Assembly: GCF_000788395.1 (NCBI RefSeq)
Contig: NZ_CP009888.1
Coordinates: forward strand, 1,694,001 to 1,758,000
Length of the DNA stretch: 64,000 nt
DNA from: Pseudoalteromonas piratica
GTDB taxonomy: Bacteria; Pseudomonadota; Gammaproteobacteria; Enterobacterales; Alteromonadaceae
Direction of reading: 5' to 3'
The first letter of the stretch is position 1. Every line of letters starts with the position of its first letter. The position numbers were made by a program, and so were the translations under genes. Positions 45,938 to 56,030 of this stretch are shown in pieces. Under the pieces are notes generated by a model. It saw only the letters and a program-made list of their open reading frames with translations. It was not told where the DNA came from and did not search any database.

Positions 45938-47896
45938 ATGATTGCTGAATTAGGTTATTTATCGTTAACGTTGGCATTGGCGTTTTCGATACTTCTGAGT
46001 GTTTACCCTATGGTGGGTGCAGTTAAAGGCAACTTGCGCCTAATGCAAAGCGCCCCAGCATTTGCTTTGGCGCAGTTTCTTTTCACTGCGATTTCATTTG
46101 GTATATTAATTTATGTAACCTTGATAGATGACTTCACGGTTGCTTATGTTGCCAGCCACAGCAGTACAACCTTGCCATGGTATTACAAAGTAACCTCTAC
46201 TTGGGGTGGTCATGAAGGCGCGGTACTGCTTTGGGTATTAATGCAAACAGGCTGGACTGCCATTGTTGCATTTGCTTCTAAATCATTGCCATGGCAATTA
46301 CGCGCGCGCGTACTGTCTATTCTTGGCTTTTTAGGCCTTGGTTTTATTCTATATACCCTATTAATGTCGAGCCCATTTGAGCGCTTACTACCGTATTATC
46401 CAATCGAAGGGCATGATTTAAATCCTTTATTACAAGATCCAGGTATGATCATTCACCCGCCATTACTGTACATGGGTTATGTTGGCTTATCTGTGTCATT
46501 TGCTTTTGCGATTGCAGCACTATTAATGGGTAAACTCGATAATACATGGGCAAAATGGTCACGTCCTTGGACCATGGCTGCATGGTTGTTTTTAACATTA
46601 GGTATCACAATTGGCTCATGGTGGGCTTATGCTGAATTAGGCTGGGGCGGCTGGTGGTTCTGGGATCCAGTTGAAAACGCATCTTTAATGCCATGGTTAG
46701 TCGCAACCGCATTGATCCACTCACTCGCAGTGACTGAAAAACGAGGTGTCTTTAAATCGTGGACAGTGCTTTTGGCTATTGCTGCATTCTCTTTGACCTT
46801 ACTCGGTACCTTTATTGTACGTTCTGGCATTATTGTATCTGTACACGCATTTACCACAGATCCTGGGCGAGGTTCATTTATCTTGTCATTCTTAGCTCTG
46901 GTGGTGGGCGGCAGTTTACTCCTGTATGGCTTGCGCGCAGGTACGGTTGAATCGTCATCGCGCTATAAAGTTTTGTCACGTGAGGTTGCACTTTGGCTGA
47001 ATAACTTACTGCTTTGTGTTGCAACCCTGATTGTACTGCTTGGCACATTACTGCCGATGGTTCATAAAGAACTAGGCTTAGGTACAATTTCTATTGGTGT
47101 GCCTTTCTTCAATCAAATGTTCTTTTATTTACTTGCGCCATTTGCATTGTTATTGGGCTTAGGTCCAATGTTGCGCTGGAAGCAAAACAAGTTTTCACAT
47201 CTCACTAAAAAGTTGATAGGTGCATTAATTGTGACCTCGGTTATTACATTTGCATGGCTTTACTCAAGTTATGAAAATGTATCGACCACGACATTAGTGG
47301 GCGTGTTTTTTGCGCTATGGGTGAGTTTAACCGTGGTTATTGATTTGCTTGATAAGCTTAGCAAAGAGGGCGCCTCTATCACTAAATTGGGTAACAGTTT
47401 TTGGGCTATGCACACTGCACATTTAGGCTTTGCCTGTGTGGTGTTAGGCGTTACGTTAACCTCGGCGTACTCAGTTGAGAAACAAGTTAAAGTAAACCCA
47501 GGTGAGCAAACACAGCTAAATGAATACAGCTATCGTTTTGAAGGCGTAAAAGCGATTGTAGGGCCTAATTATAAAGGGCATGCAGGGGTTGTCACTGTAT
47601 TTAAAGACGAGCAAAAAGTAACAGAACTTTACGCGGAAAAACGTCAGTATGATGTGGGAATGCAAGTGATGACAGAGGCTGCAATTGACGCCAAATTAAG
47701 TCGTGATTTGTACCTCGCTCTTGGCGAACAATTAAGTAACGGCGCGTGGGCGTTGCGTATTTATGAAAAACCGTTTGTACGCTGGATGTGGCTGGGTGGA
47801 TTACTGATGGCACTTGCCGGTGTCATTATGATGCTCGATAAACGTTATCGTCGTAAAGCGAGTGTGGCTTCTGAGATGAAAGGAGTAACGGCATGA
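45938..47896 (+). CDS. ccmF: Haem lyase subunit CcmF
   Basis: A 652-residue protein with about 14-15 membrane helices and the WWD haem motif GWGGWWFWDPVENASLMPW. Conserved histidines follow in HSLAVTEKRG. With CcmH and CcmI it joins haem to apocytochrome CXXCH sites. Confidence 0.97.
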   Translation: MIAELGYLSLTLALAFSILLSVYPMVGAVKGNLRLMQSAPAFALAQFLFTAISFGILIYVTLIDDFTVAYVASHSSTTLPWYYKVTSTWGGHEGAVLLWVLMQTGWTAIVAFASKSLPWQLRARVLSILGFLGLGFILYTLLMSSPFERLLPYYPIEGHDLNPLLQDPGMIIHPPLLYMGYVGLSVSFAFAIAALLMGKLDNTWAKWSRPWTMAAWLFLTLGITIGSWWAYAELGWGGWWFWDPVENASLMPWLVATALIHSLAVTEKRGVFKSWTVLLAIAAFSLTLLGTFIVRSGIIVSVHAFTTDPGRGSFILSFLALVVGGSLLLYGLRAGTVESSSRYKVLSREVALWLNNLLLCVATLIVLLGTLLPMVHKELGLGTISIGVPFFNQMFFYLLAPFALLLGLGPMLRWKQNKFSHLTKKLIGALIVTSVITFAWLYSSYENVSTTTLVGVFFALWVSLTVVIDLLDKLSKEGASITKLGNSFWAMHTAHLGFACVVLGVTLTSAYSVEKQVKVNPGEQTQLNEYSYRFEGVKAIVGPNYKGHAGVVTVFKDEQKVTELYAEKRQYDVGMQVMTEAAIDAKLSRDLYLALGEQLSNGAWALRIYEKPFVRWMWLGGLLMALAGVIMMLDKRYRRKASVASEMKGVTA

Positions 47897-48462
47897 AAAA
47901 TAAAACGTTAATGTTGGTACCTTTTATTATTTTTGCCGTGCTTTGCGTATTTTTATTAAAAGGCTTATTTGGTAACCCAAAAGAAATTGAAACGGGTCGA
48001 TTAGGTCAAACGATGCCAGCGTTCAACTTGCCAGATTTAATGGATGAGAATAAGCGCTGGACAGATAAAGATCTACTTGGTGACGTTTATTTATTGAATG
48101 TATGGGGCACATGGTGCCCTACCTGTTTAATCGAATTGCCATACCTTACTAAGTTACGTGGTCAAGGAGTGAAAATTATTGGCCTTTACTATGAACAAAA
48201 CTATGACCCTGATTTCGGTGATAGCTTTGATTTAGCTGCGTTGCAGCGTGAAGTGAAGGGCATGTTGTCACGCACGGGTGACCCATATCAATTTAACATT
48301 TTGGACCTCAACCGCACACTGGCGTTAGATTTAGGTGTCTCTGGTGCGCCAGAGCACTTTTTAGTCGATAAAAACGGCAAAATTATCTTGCATCACACAG
48401 GTGATATTAATGAACGAGTATGGCGTGCAAAGTTTGCACCTAAGTTATTAGAGCTCAAGTAA
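47893..48462 (+). CDS. ccmG: Thiol:disulfide interchange protein CcmG/DsbE
   Basis: A 189-residue membrane-anchored thioredoxin: N-terminal helix (about 6-25), then WCPTC at 74-78. The cis-proline loop is VSGAPEHFL. It keeps apocytochrome or CcmH cysteines reduced. Overlaps ccmF by 4 nt. Confidence 0.96.
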   Translation: MKNKTLMLVPFIIFAVLCVFLLKGLFGNPKEIETGRLGQTMPAFNLPDLMDENKRWTDKDLLGDVYLLNVWGTWCPTCLIELPYLTKLRGQGVKIIGLYYEQNYDPDFGDSFDLAALQREVKGMLSRTGDPYQFNILDLNRTLALDLGVSGAPEHFLVDKNGKIILHHTGDINERVWRAKFAPKLLELK

Positions 48463-48920
48463 TGAAAAAATTATTTATCGTATTATTGACGATTTTCTCT
48501 GTGAGTTTGTTCGCTGCAGAAAATCAATATCAGTTTAACAGCGCTCAAGAAGAGCAATTGTTTCGTGAATTAACTGCTGAACTGCGTTGCCCTAAATGTC
48601 AAAATCAGAATATTGCAGATTCAGATGCCGTCGTTGCAAAAGATCTGCGTGATAAAGTGCTTGAACTGGTACAAGCGGGTAATGATAAAGATCAGGTAGT
48701 TGATTATATGATTGATCGCTACGGCTACTTTGTTCACTACAAGCCGCCTGTCACACCACTTACATTATTACTTTGGATTTTACCTTTAGGATTTGTTGTG
48801 CTTGGTTTTGTGTTTATTTTATTAACGCAAAAAAAGCAGGCTAAGAAAAAAGCACAATGGAGTGAGGCTGATGAACAAAAGTTAGCAGCATTGATCGCAA
48901 AGTATAAGGAATCAGCATGA
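48462..48920 (+). CDS. ccmH: Cytochrome c maturation protein CcmH
   Basis: A 152-residue protein with a signal peptide (ends FAAEN), redox motif LRCPKCQNQ (C43, C46) and one membrane helix (about 103-125). Apocytochrome thiol reductase of the haem lyase. Overlaps its neighbours on both sides. Confidence 0.96.
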   Translation: MKKLFIVLLTIFSVSLFAAENQYQFNSAQEEQLFRELTAELRCPKCQNQNIADSDAVVAKDLRDKVLELVQAGNDKDQVVDYMIDRYGYFVHYKPPVTPLTLLLWILPLGFVVLGFVFILLTQKKQAKKKAQWSEADEQKLAALIAKYKESA

Positions 48921-50176
48921 TTACATCATTTTATTTTTATGCTGCAATTCTTGTGGTATTTGGTTTGTTCTTTGTTGTTTTTCCGTTTATTCGCAAAGAA
49001 AAATCAATTGAAACTAACCCCAATGCAAATGCCTTACGTATTTCTGATTACGAATCTCGTTTAGAAGAACTATCGCAAGAAGTTGAAACCGGTAAATTAA
49101 GTGAAGATGCTTATAACACTGCGGTTGTTGAGCAAAAACAAGCTTTATTACAGGAACTTGCTCCGGAGCAACAGCTTAATCAACATGGCAATCGTTCCGT
49201 TATCGCATTAACTGCGAGTTTGTTCACCTTAACATTCTGTATAGTGTTCTATTTAATGACGGGTAGCTTCAACTTGTTGACACAATGGCAAGATGCGAAA
49301 GATAACTTACCTGAACTTGGTAAACGTGCGGTGCTACAACAAGGCGAGCCACTATCAAACAATGAAATGCAAGAGCTTGCTCTTGGTCTGCGCACAAAAC
49401 TCGCAGAGCAAGGTGATGACGAAATGGCTTGGCTACTACTCGGACGAATCATGCTGATGCTAAACGATTATGAATCAGCAAATATGTCATTTGATAAGGC
49501 AATAGCTATGAATGCCAATAATATTAATGCGCTGGTGAGTAAAGCTCAGGTATTAATGTTAGAGGGGGCTGATCATTCAATAAACCAAGCGGCTAAAGTG
49601 GTTTCTCAGGTTTTAAAGATTGAACCGAGTAATACAGATGCACTTTCAATGCTGGCATTAATTGCTTATGAACGTGGTGATTGGCAACAATCTCTTGCGG
49701 CATTTGAGCTTATCTTAGGGCGTATGTCAGAAACTAACCCCAGTTATGCCATGTTAAATGCTCGGGTTGAAGAGTTAAAGGTTAAGGTTGCGCAGCAATC
49801 TAACAATTCTGAACAAAATTCAGTTGGACAAGGCCTATCCGTCTCGGTAAATATTACCCTTGCAGATGAATTAAAAGATCAACTACCTGCTAATGGTGTT
49901 TTATTCGTTTTTGCAAAAGCAGAAAATGGTCCGCCAATGCCGCTGGCAGTGGTTAAAAAGCCACAATGGCAGCTCCCATTAACCGTTACATTATCCGAAA
50001 GTGACGCCATGGTTGCAGGCATGACCTTTGCTGAGTTCAAGCGTGTTAAAATAGTAGCCCGCATTAGTATTGATGATAAAGTTGATACGCAAGCAGGTGA
50101 ACTTGAAGGACATACTCAAGGCTTTGATATTGAGCAAATTAATCAAGTTAATCTGACAATAGATAAATTACTATAA
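48917..50176 (+). CDS. ccmI: Apocytochrome c chaperone CcmI
   Basis: A 419-residue protein with two membrane helices (about 5-24 and 95-115) and a cytoplasmic leucine-zipper-like loop (ESRLEELSQEVETGKLSEDAY), then periplasmic TPR repeats (ELGLRTKLAEQGDDEMAWLLLGRIML; MSFDKAIAMNANNINAL) and a C-terminal beta domain. It delivers apocytochromes. Last gene of the ccm run. Confidence 0.92.
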   Translation: MITSFYFYAAILVVFGLFFVVFPFIRKEKSIETNPNANALRISDYESRLEELSQEVETGKLSEDAYNTAVVEQKQALLQELAPEQQLNQHGNRSVIALTASLFTLTFCIVFYLMTGSFNLLTQWQDAKDNLPELGKRAVLQQGEPLSNNEMQELALGLRTKLAEQGDDEMAWLLLGRIMLMLNDYESANMSFDKAIAMNANNINALVSKAQVLMLEGADHSINQAAKVVSQVLKIEPSNTDALSMLALIAYERGDWQQSLAAFELILGRMSETNPSYAMLNARVEELKVKVAQQSNNSEQNSVGQGLSVSVNITLADELKDQLPANGVLFVFAKAENGPPMPLAVVKKPQWQLPLTVTLSESDAMVAGMTFAEFKRVKIVARISIDDKVDTQAGELEGHTQGFDIEQINQVNLTIDKLL

Positions 50177-50194
50177 GTTTTAAAGGAACACTGA

Positions 50195-50959
50195 GTGCTA
50201 AAGCAAACATTCCAAACCTTAGTTACTTTATTTGCCATATCTGCAAGTATGCTGTTAACAGGGTGTGCCCAAGTACCACCTGAGAAGGAAGATCCGCGCG
50301 ATCCGCTGCAATCAGTAAACAGGCCCATTTACGATTTCAATATGGATGTGCTTGATGCATATGTATTGAGACCTGTTGCTGTTGGTTATACCAAAGTGAC
50401 ACCACAACCTGTTCGTAGTGGTTTAGTCAATGCTACCAATAATTTAGATGCACCAATTGATGCAACAAACTCGTTATTGCAAGGAAAAGTGTCGAACTCG
50501 GGGGTGAATGTTGCTAGATTTTTAGTTAATTCAACCGTCGGTATTTTTGGTATTTTTGATGTTGCCTCTGAAATCGGTTTAGTTGAAGAAACGGAGGACT
50601 TTGGTCAAACATTGGGTGTTTGGGGTGTTTCTGATGGCGCTTACTTAATGTTTCCAGGTTACGGGCCAAGTACTGTCAGAAATGCATCAGGAGATGTCAT
50701 GGATGCGGTTGTATTGCCAAGTTTATCTTTAGGCACGCCTGTGACTTTGGGTAAATGGGTAATAAAGGTGCTTGAAGCTCGTGCCTCACTTATTCCGCAA
50801 GAAGCATTATTAAACGAGTCATTAGACCCATACTTATTCTTAAAAGACGTTTACTTTCAGCGCCAACTATACGAATTGTATGATGGTAATCCACCATTAC
50901 CAAAAGTTGAAAAGAGCACTGAAGAAAAAGCGAATGATGACTTTTTTGAAAACTTATAG
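50195..50959 (+). CDS. mlaA: Outer-membrane phospholipid transport lipoprotein MlaA (VacJ)
   Basis: A 254-residue lipoprotein: lipobox LLTGC with Cys24. The MlaA domain shows DPLQSVNRPIYDFN, ARFLVNSTVGIFGIFDVA, and FGQTLGVWGV. MlaA removes surface phospholipids from the outer-membrane outer leaflet. GTG start with AAAGGA upstream. The mlaBCDEF partners are not in the window. Confidence 0.95.
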   Translation: MLKQTFQTLVTLFAISASMLLTGCAQVPPEKEDPRDPLQSVNRPIYDFNMDVLDAYVLRPVAVGYTKVTPQPVRSGLVNATNNLDAPIDATNSLLQGKVSNSGVNVARFLVNSTVGIFGIFDVASEIGLVEETEDFGQTLGVWGVSDGAYLMFPGYGPSTVRNASGDVMDAVVLPSLSLGTPVTLGKWVIKVLEARASLIPQEALLNESLDPYLFLKDVYFQRQLYELYDGNPPLPKVEKSTEEKANDDFFENL

Positions 50960-50974
50960 TTAATTTTTAAGCAT

Positions 50975-51004
50975 AAAAAAACCGACCTAAGCGTCGGTTT
51001 TTTT
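50975..51004. terminator. Strong bidirectional terminator after mlaA
   Basis: A perfect 12-bp stem (AAAAAAACCGAC with its complement) around CTAAGC, ending in seven Ts on one side and starting with seven As on the other. It serves mlaA and the convergent EAL-HDOD gene. Confidence 0.92.
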
Positions 51005-51018
51005 ATTAAATAACATTG

Positions 51019-52242
51019 TTATTTGCTCATGGCGTCCATCTGTAAGTTAGCCCACTGCAGAGCATCATGATAAGCCGTAGGAATTTCATCTGCGTTCAAG
51101 CTTAATTTATCTTGGATTTCTTTTGCTTTTTGCCATTGCGCTATTTCATATGCCTCAACTAATCCTAGGTACTCAGCCAAGCGCCCTTCACGGTTCAAAA
51201 TCGCGAGTTTGATTTCTTCCGAAAGAGGAAGTTTATCCAATACAGATTCCATTGATTGATCTAAGATACCATCAATCAACGACAGCATACCTGTAAGGAA
51301 GGCTTTTGATGACTCTTGATATTGACCAGCTTGCTCTGAAAGAAGCTCAGCAAACTTTGCTCGGGTTAAACACAAACGCATTAGCTCAGGTGGCTTGTCT
51401 GAAGCCACTTGCGCGGTGAAAAGCACAGATAGAAAACGTTTAAGTTCTTCAATACCTAACACAACAAGTGCTTGTTTGATTGTGCTTATCTCGGCACGAC
51501 GTTTAAATGCTGCTGAGTTTGAATAACGTAAGAGCTTGTATGATAAATTGACATCACGCTCAAACACTTCCGTTACTTTTTTCAAGTCCATCTCTGGGCT
51601 TGATGTTTCATACAGTAACTCTGCAAGTGTCATTTCGTTTGGTGCTAATGCACGGCTTTGAACTACTTCCGGTTTTGCGAAGAAAAAACCTTGGAAATAG
51701 TGGAAGCCAAGCTCCATTGCTTGTTCAAATTGTTCTGGTGTTTCTACTTTTTCAGCCAGGAATTGAATACTTGGAAAGTCTTTGGTTTGTGCAATGATTT
51801 CTTTGATTTGGTCAATCGAGGTGTCGAGCCAGTCGATTTTGATGATATCGACAAAGGGATAAAAGTGTCGCCAAACTGGGGCATGTTTATAATCATCAAG
51901 AGCAATGGTGTAACCCATTTCTTTAAGCTCTTTTACCGCAGCAAGAAGTCGCTTACCTGGTTGCACAGTCTCTAGAATTTCGACAACGACTTCTTTGGTG
52001 CCTAATGTTTTTGCATAACCTTTTACTAATGTTTCAAGTGTAAAATTGATAAATGCAGGTTTGTCGCCTGTCATATCTTCAAGCCCAAGGCTTAGCTGGC
52101 TTCCTTCAATAAGGCGCGAAGTTGCCTCGTCTTCATTTATATTAGGAAATACATTATCTAAACTATCTCTGAAAAGAAGTTCATAACCAATGAGTTTTTT
52201 TTCGCGGTTTAGAATAGGTTGTCTCGCTGCATAAAAATACAT
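51019..52242 (-). CDS. EAL-HDOD protein with degenerate EAL domain (CdgJ/YuxH-like)
   Basis: A 407-residue protein. The N-terminal EAL domain (about 1-200) has YELLFR in place of EAL, ALDDYKH and AEKVET, so several metal-binding residues are altered and c-di-GMP hydrolysis is doubtful. The C-terminal HDOD domain (about 205-390; LLRYSNSAAFKRRAEISTIKQAL) is also non-catalytic. Vibrio CdgJ, of the same layout, affects swimming, which would fit the flagellar neighbourhood; the role here is inferred. Confidence 0.85.
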   Translation of the reverse strand: MYFYAARQPILNREKKLIGYELLFRDSLDNVFPNINEDEATSRLIEGSQLSLGLEDMTGDKPAFINFTLETLVKGYAKTLGTKEVVVEILETVQPGKRLLAAVKELKEMGYTIALDDYKHAPVWRHFYPFVDIIKIDWLDTSIDQIKEIIAQTKDFPSIQFLAEKVETPEQFEQAMELGFHYFQGFFFAKPEVVQSRALAPNEMTLAELLYETSSPEMDLKKVTEVFERDVNLSYKLLRYSNSAAFKRRAEISTIKQALVVLGIEELKRFLSVLFTAQVASDKPPELMRLCLTRAKFAELLSEQAGQYQESSKAFLTGMLSLIDGILDQSMESVLDKLPLSEEIKLAILNREGRLAEYLGLVEAYEIAQWQKAKEIQDKLSLNADEIPTAYHDALQWANLQMDAMSK

Positions 52243-52491
52243 AAAAGCAGAGGTCCTGTGTGTTGTCTTGAGTTCTTTTTATGATCTGAATATAGGATAA
52301 GTAAGAGTGTATTTCACCTTATTTTTGGTTATTTTTTCCTAGGTGAAATGATTTTTCGCACTACAAGTTGTCTTTATCGCAATTAATAAACAAATCGAAA
52401 AATGTTTTGATATAGTAAATTATTATGACAGTTGGTACGCATCGTGAGAATGCGAATAAAGTACCAAGTTTGGTATGTTAGGAGAGTTATC

Positions 52492-53973
52492 TTGGAGTTT
52501 GGCACCATCTTTTCGTTAGGCCTTTATTTTGCAGTAATGTTAGGTATTGGTTTTTATGCATATAAGAAGTCGACCAGTGATGTATCTGGTTATATGTTAG
52601 GGGGCCGAAACTTAAGCCCAAGTGTAACCGCACTTTCTGCGGGCGCTTCGGATATGAGTGGCTGGATGTTAATGGGTCTACCTGGAGCCATGTATTTATC
52701 AGGGCTAAGCAGTGCTTGGATTGGCATAGGACTTATCATTGGTGCCTATCTAAACTATTTAATTGTAGCACCACGCTTACGGACATATACCGAGCTTGCT
52801 AATGATTCGATTACCTTACCGGATTTTTTCGAAAACCGATTTAATGATGACAAACGTATTCTGAGGGTGATTTCATCAATTGTTATCATTGTGTTTTTTA
52901 CCTTGTATACCTCATCTGGTGTTGTAGCTGGGGGCAAGTTATTTGAATCAAGTTTCGGTATGAGTTACGAACTTGGCTTATATGTCACCGCTGGGGTGGT
53001 GGTAATTTACACGTTATTTGGTGGGTTTTTGGCTGTGAGCCTGACTGATTTCGTGCAAGGTTGCATCATGTTTTTGGCGCTCGTTTTGGTGCCTGTGGTT
53101 GTGCTAACAGAAGTGGGCGGTTTATCAAATGCTATTGATACCGTTGAACAACTTAACCCAACGTTATTAAGTTTTGCATCGGGTGTTTCTATATTGGGCG
53201 TTATCTCGGCAATGGCGTGGGGCTTAGGCTATTTTGGTCAACCGCATATTATTGTGCGCTTTATGGCTATTCGCTCAGTTAAAGATTTACCTATTGCAAG
53301 ACGAATAGGCATGAGCTGGATGATTGTCTCTTTAATTGGCGCATTAGCGACTGGTTTTGTCGGTGTTGTTTATGTAAATCAAACTGGCATTGAATTAAAA
53401 GACGCTGAAACTATCTTTATTTTACTTTCGCAAGTGCTGTTCCATCCTCTCATTGCAGGCTTTTTACTGGCTGCCATTTTAGCTGCTATTATGAGTACCA
53501 TCTCATCACAATTATTAGTGACATCAAGTTCACTAACCGAAGACATATACAAAGCATTTTTGAATCAACAAGCGTCACAAGAAAAGTTGGTATTAGTGGG
53601 TCGTATTTCGGTATTAGTGGTTGCTTTGCTGGCTATATTTCTTGCTTATGACAGAGAGAGTTCTATTTTAAGTTTAGTCAGTAATGCATGGGCTGGTTTT
53701 GGTGCTGCGTTTGGACCGGTTGTTATTTTGAGCTTGTACTGGTCACGAATGACTAAGCAGGGGGCGCTAGCAGGGATTATCTCAGGAGCCGCGACGGTGT
53801 TGTTGTGGATTTACTTACCAGTTACGGTAAATGGACAAAGTCTAAGTAGTCTAATGTATGAGATCGTGCCTGGTTTTATCATTGCCAGCATCGCAATTGT
53901 GGTCGTCAGTTACTTATCAGATGAACCTTCTGAACAACAGGTATCCATGTTTAATCAGGTGCGAAACAATTAA
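52492..53973 (+). CDS. putP: Sodium/proline symporter PutP
   Basis: A 493-residue sodium:solute symporter with about 13 membrane helices. PutP hallmarks: YMLGGRNLSPSVTALSAGASDMSGWMLMGLPGAMYLSG, ITLPDFFENRF and the SSQLLVTSSSLTEDIYKAF loop. It imports proline with Na+. A TTG start at 52492 with GGAGAG ahead gives MEFGTIFSLG, the usual PutP beginning; an ATG/GTG 20 codons earlier would add an unlikely basic extension. The 249-nt upstream gap must hold divergent promoters. Confidence 0.94.
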   Translation: MEFGTIFSLGLYFAVMLGIGFYAYKKSTSDVSGYMLGGRNLSPSVTALSAGASDMSGWMLMGLPGAMYLSGLSSAWIGIGLIIGAYLNYLIVAPRLRTYTELANDSITLPDFFENRFNDDKRILRVISSIVIIVFFTLYTSSGVVAGGKLFESSFGMSYELGLYVTAGVVVIYTLFGGFLAVSLTDFVQGCIMFLALVLVPVVVLTEVGGLSNAIDTVEQLNPTLLSFASGVSILGVISAMAWGLGYFGQPHIIVRFMAIRSVKDLPIARRIGMSWMIVSLIGALATGFVGVVYVNQTGIELKDAETIFILLSQVLFHPLIAGFLLAAILAAIMSTISSQLLVTSSSLTEDIYKAFLNQQASQEKLVLVGRISVLVVALLAIFLAYDRESSILSLVSNAWAGFGAAFGPVVILSLYWSRMTKQGALAGIISGAATVLLWIYLPVTVNGQSLSSLMYEIVPGFIIASIAIVVVSYLSDEPSEQQVSMFNQVRNN

Positions 53974-54000
53974 ACAAAAATTTAGTTAGGGAAGATGGTA

Positions 54001-55608
54001 ATGAAATGTGTGATATGGCGCAGTTTATTTGTGTGTTTTATGATGTTTTTGGGTTCTGCTGTTGCAGAGCCCAAAACTGATGTCACGGTAAAAGACCTGT
54101 TAGAGTTAGAAGAGGTTGAACAAGCCGCGAAACAAACAAATGAAATAAATGCGTTTGTTGGTTGGGACACATTTGGACGTGAAACACCTAAGAGCAGTAT
54201 GCAGGGGTTTCTATCTGCCGCTCGTCAACAGGATTACCAAACAGCATCCGAATATTTGGACTTTAGAAACTTACCTTTTGAAGTCACAGCTGCATCTCAG
54301 CCTGAAATCGCACGTCAACTTCATGTCAGCTTAGATCGCACTCTGTGGGTTGATATTGAAGGCCTGTCCAATGATTTATTGGGAAAGTTACCTGAAAATG
54401 TGCCTGACTATCGTGATTTAGTCGGCACAATTGAAACTCCCGAAGGCACTGTGCCTGTATTGTTACAGCGTGTCCCGACAAGTGAAAATAAACGAATTTG
54501 GAAGATCTCCAACGCCACTGTTGCCAAAATTCCCGTCTTAGATAAATACTATGGATACAGTGAAATGGGTGAATGGTTATCACAACATTTACCTAATTAT
54601 CGCTTTATGGGGGTGATGCTATGGCAATGGCTTTATTTTGCAGTGACATTTTTACTTTACATTGTCGCTAGCTGTCTGAGCTATTGGGTGTTAATTAAGT
54701 TATTTAATGCGTTCAAAATAAAACTAAGTTTTTATATAGACTTTTTATATGCGCCTTTAAGCTTTTTAACAGCAACCTTATTAACTCGTAATTTTTCTGA
54801 TACGTCTAATGTGACTTTTGCCGTGAAAGCGGTGGCAGAAGCATCAACCATTTTAATTTTTGCTTGGCTTTGGTTTCTTTGGCGTACTGTAGAGCTTGTG
54901 AAGAGTAAATTGACAGGTAAACTGGTAGCGCAGGGGAAAACACACACGACGTATTTGCTTAGGCCTGCGGCAAATGTTGTTAAATCCCTCCTTGTGATCG
55001 CAGCGGTGCTAATCTGGCTTGAAAACTTAGGGTTTAGTGCAACCACTATTATGGCTGGCTTAGGTATTGGCGGTTTAGCTGTTGCCCTTGCCGCGCAAAA
55101 GTCAGTGGAAAACCTAATAGGCGCAATCACTTTGTACTCATCCACCCCGGTAAAAGTTGGTAACTTATGTCGTATTGGCAAGTTTATTGGTACGGTTGAA
55201 GAGATAGGCTTACGTGCCACCCGCGTGCGTACTATTGAACGCACCGTTGTGTATATTGCAAATGCCAAATTTATCGATATGGAAATTGAAAACTTTTCCG
55301 AGCGAGAGAAAATGGCATTTCGCCCTAAGTTATTGCTTGAAATGCCGCAGTCGAATACGCAATTGAGCGAGTTTAATAAAGCGCTCAAAGCACTGCTCGA
55401 ACAGCATGAATTAATTGATGAAAGTCCATGTCGAGTTTATTTTAAGGGGTTTAGTCCATTTGCTGTTGAGTTGTATGTATTGTCTTATATTACAAGCACT
55501 GATTTTGAAACCTATCTTAAGGTCAGTGATACACTTCACTTCGAAATCATGAATTTATTGCATCAACATAAGTTAAAATTGGCTGCTCCCGAATTGTTAC
55601 AAGCTTAA
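54001..55608 (+). CDS. MscS-family mechanosensitive channel with periplasmic N-terminal domain
   Basis: A protein of about 535 residues. A signal peptide (ends AVAEPK) and a periplasmic domain (to about residue 195) precede four or five membrane helices and the MscS pore helix (TIMAGLGIGGLAVALAAQKSVENLIG), then the MscS beta domain (VKVGNLCRIGKFIGTVEEIGLRATRVRT). Length and layout fit medium-size MscS homologues such as YnaI/MscM types. Two ATGs (53995, 54001); the second has better spacing to AGGGA. Confidence 0.9.
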   Translation: MKCVIWRSLFVCFMMFLGSAVAEPKTDVTVKDLLELEEVEQAAKQTNEINAFVGWDTFGRETPKSSMQGFLSAARQQDYQTASEYLDFRNLPFEVTAASQPEIARQLHVSLDRTLWVDIEGLSNDLLGKLPENVPDYRDLVGTIETPEGTVPVLLQRVPTSENKRIWKISNATVAKIPVLDKYYGYSEMGEWLSQHLPNYRFMGVMLWQWLYFAVTFLLYIVASCLSYWVLIKLFNAFKIKLSFYIDFLYAPLSFLTATLLTRNFSDTSNVTFAVKAVAEASTILIFAWLWFLWRTVELVKSKLTGKLVAQGKTHTTYLLRPAANVVKSLLVIAAVLIWLENLGFSATTIMAGLGIGGLAVALAAQKSVENLIGAITLYSSTPVKVGNLCRIGKFIGTVEEIGLRATRVRTIERTVVYIANAKFIDMEIENFSEREKMAFRPKLLLEMPQSNTQLSEFNKALKALLEQHELIDESPCRVYFKGFSPFAVELYVLSYITSTDFETYLKVSDTLHFEIMNLLHQHKLKLAAPELLQA

Positions 55609-55672
55609 GAATGTAAACCAGTTGTAACCTGCTTGCGGCCATTTGTCCTTTCTTTAAATGTACTTTTTTAGA

Positions 55673-55710
55673 CTTTTTTTCATCTTTTGTTGCTAAAAGA
55701 TGAAAAAAAG
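55673..55710 (+). terminator. AT-rich terminator after the MscS gene
   Basis: CTTTTTTTCATCTTTT and its exact complement enclose a 6-nt loop (GTTGCT). Located 64 nt past the stop. The stem is A/T rich and not followed by a T run on the plus strand, so its strength is uncertain. Confidence 0.55.
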
Positions 55711-55951
55711 ACCATTTAAGCTATATTTCATATTCGATCTACTAGAACTTTTCAAGGGCATATGTCCTTCTGAGAAGGCGGTGATTTGTATTATTTTTGC
55801 CGCAAATGGATAAGGGTGTAAACAACATGTTAACCACTAGGTTGGCTTGTTGAGGCATTGTTCAACCCGCAGTATTAAGTACTCGTATTGAAGGGTCCGC
55901 GTATTAACGTGAAAAGTTGAACTTTGCCATTCACTTTAAAAGGATACAAGC

Positions 55952-55984
55952 ATGATTTTGACACTGCTCATGACAACAAAGTAG
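55952..55984 (+). CDS. Possible 10-residue leader peptide upstream of the TonB receptor
   Basis: ATG at 55952 opens MILTLLMTTK then TAG, with AAAAGGA 7 nt upstream, a better ribosome site than that of the receptor gene itself (46 nt downstream). It may couple or regulate translation of the receptor, or be chance. Confidence 0.3.
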   Translation: MILTLLMTTK

Positions 55985-56030
55985 GTCAAATCAAACGTTT
56001 TATTTTGAGTGCACAAGGTTTTAAACCACC

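Larger units (their letters stand above)
55609..56030 (+). other. 422-nt intergenic region before the TonB receptor
   Basis: Contains a 16-bp inverted repeat just after the MscS gene (55673-55710) and a short reading frame with a good ribosome site (55952-55984). Also a near-palindrome AAGGGCATATGTCCTT at about 55755-55770, a possible regulator site. I see no known riboswitch or RNA gene in it. Confidence 0.5.

Noticed and set aside
54732..55388. Antisense frame of 218 residues within the MscS gene
   Set aside because: It lies wholly opposite well-conserved MscS sequence and resembles no known protein.
55740..56030. A riboswitch (for example cobalamin) before the TonB receptor
   Set aside because: Only small hairpins and a near-palindrome were seen; no recognisable conserved riboswitch core.
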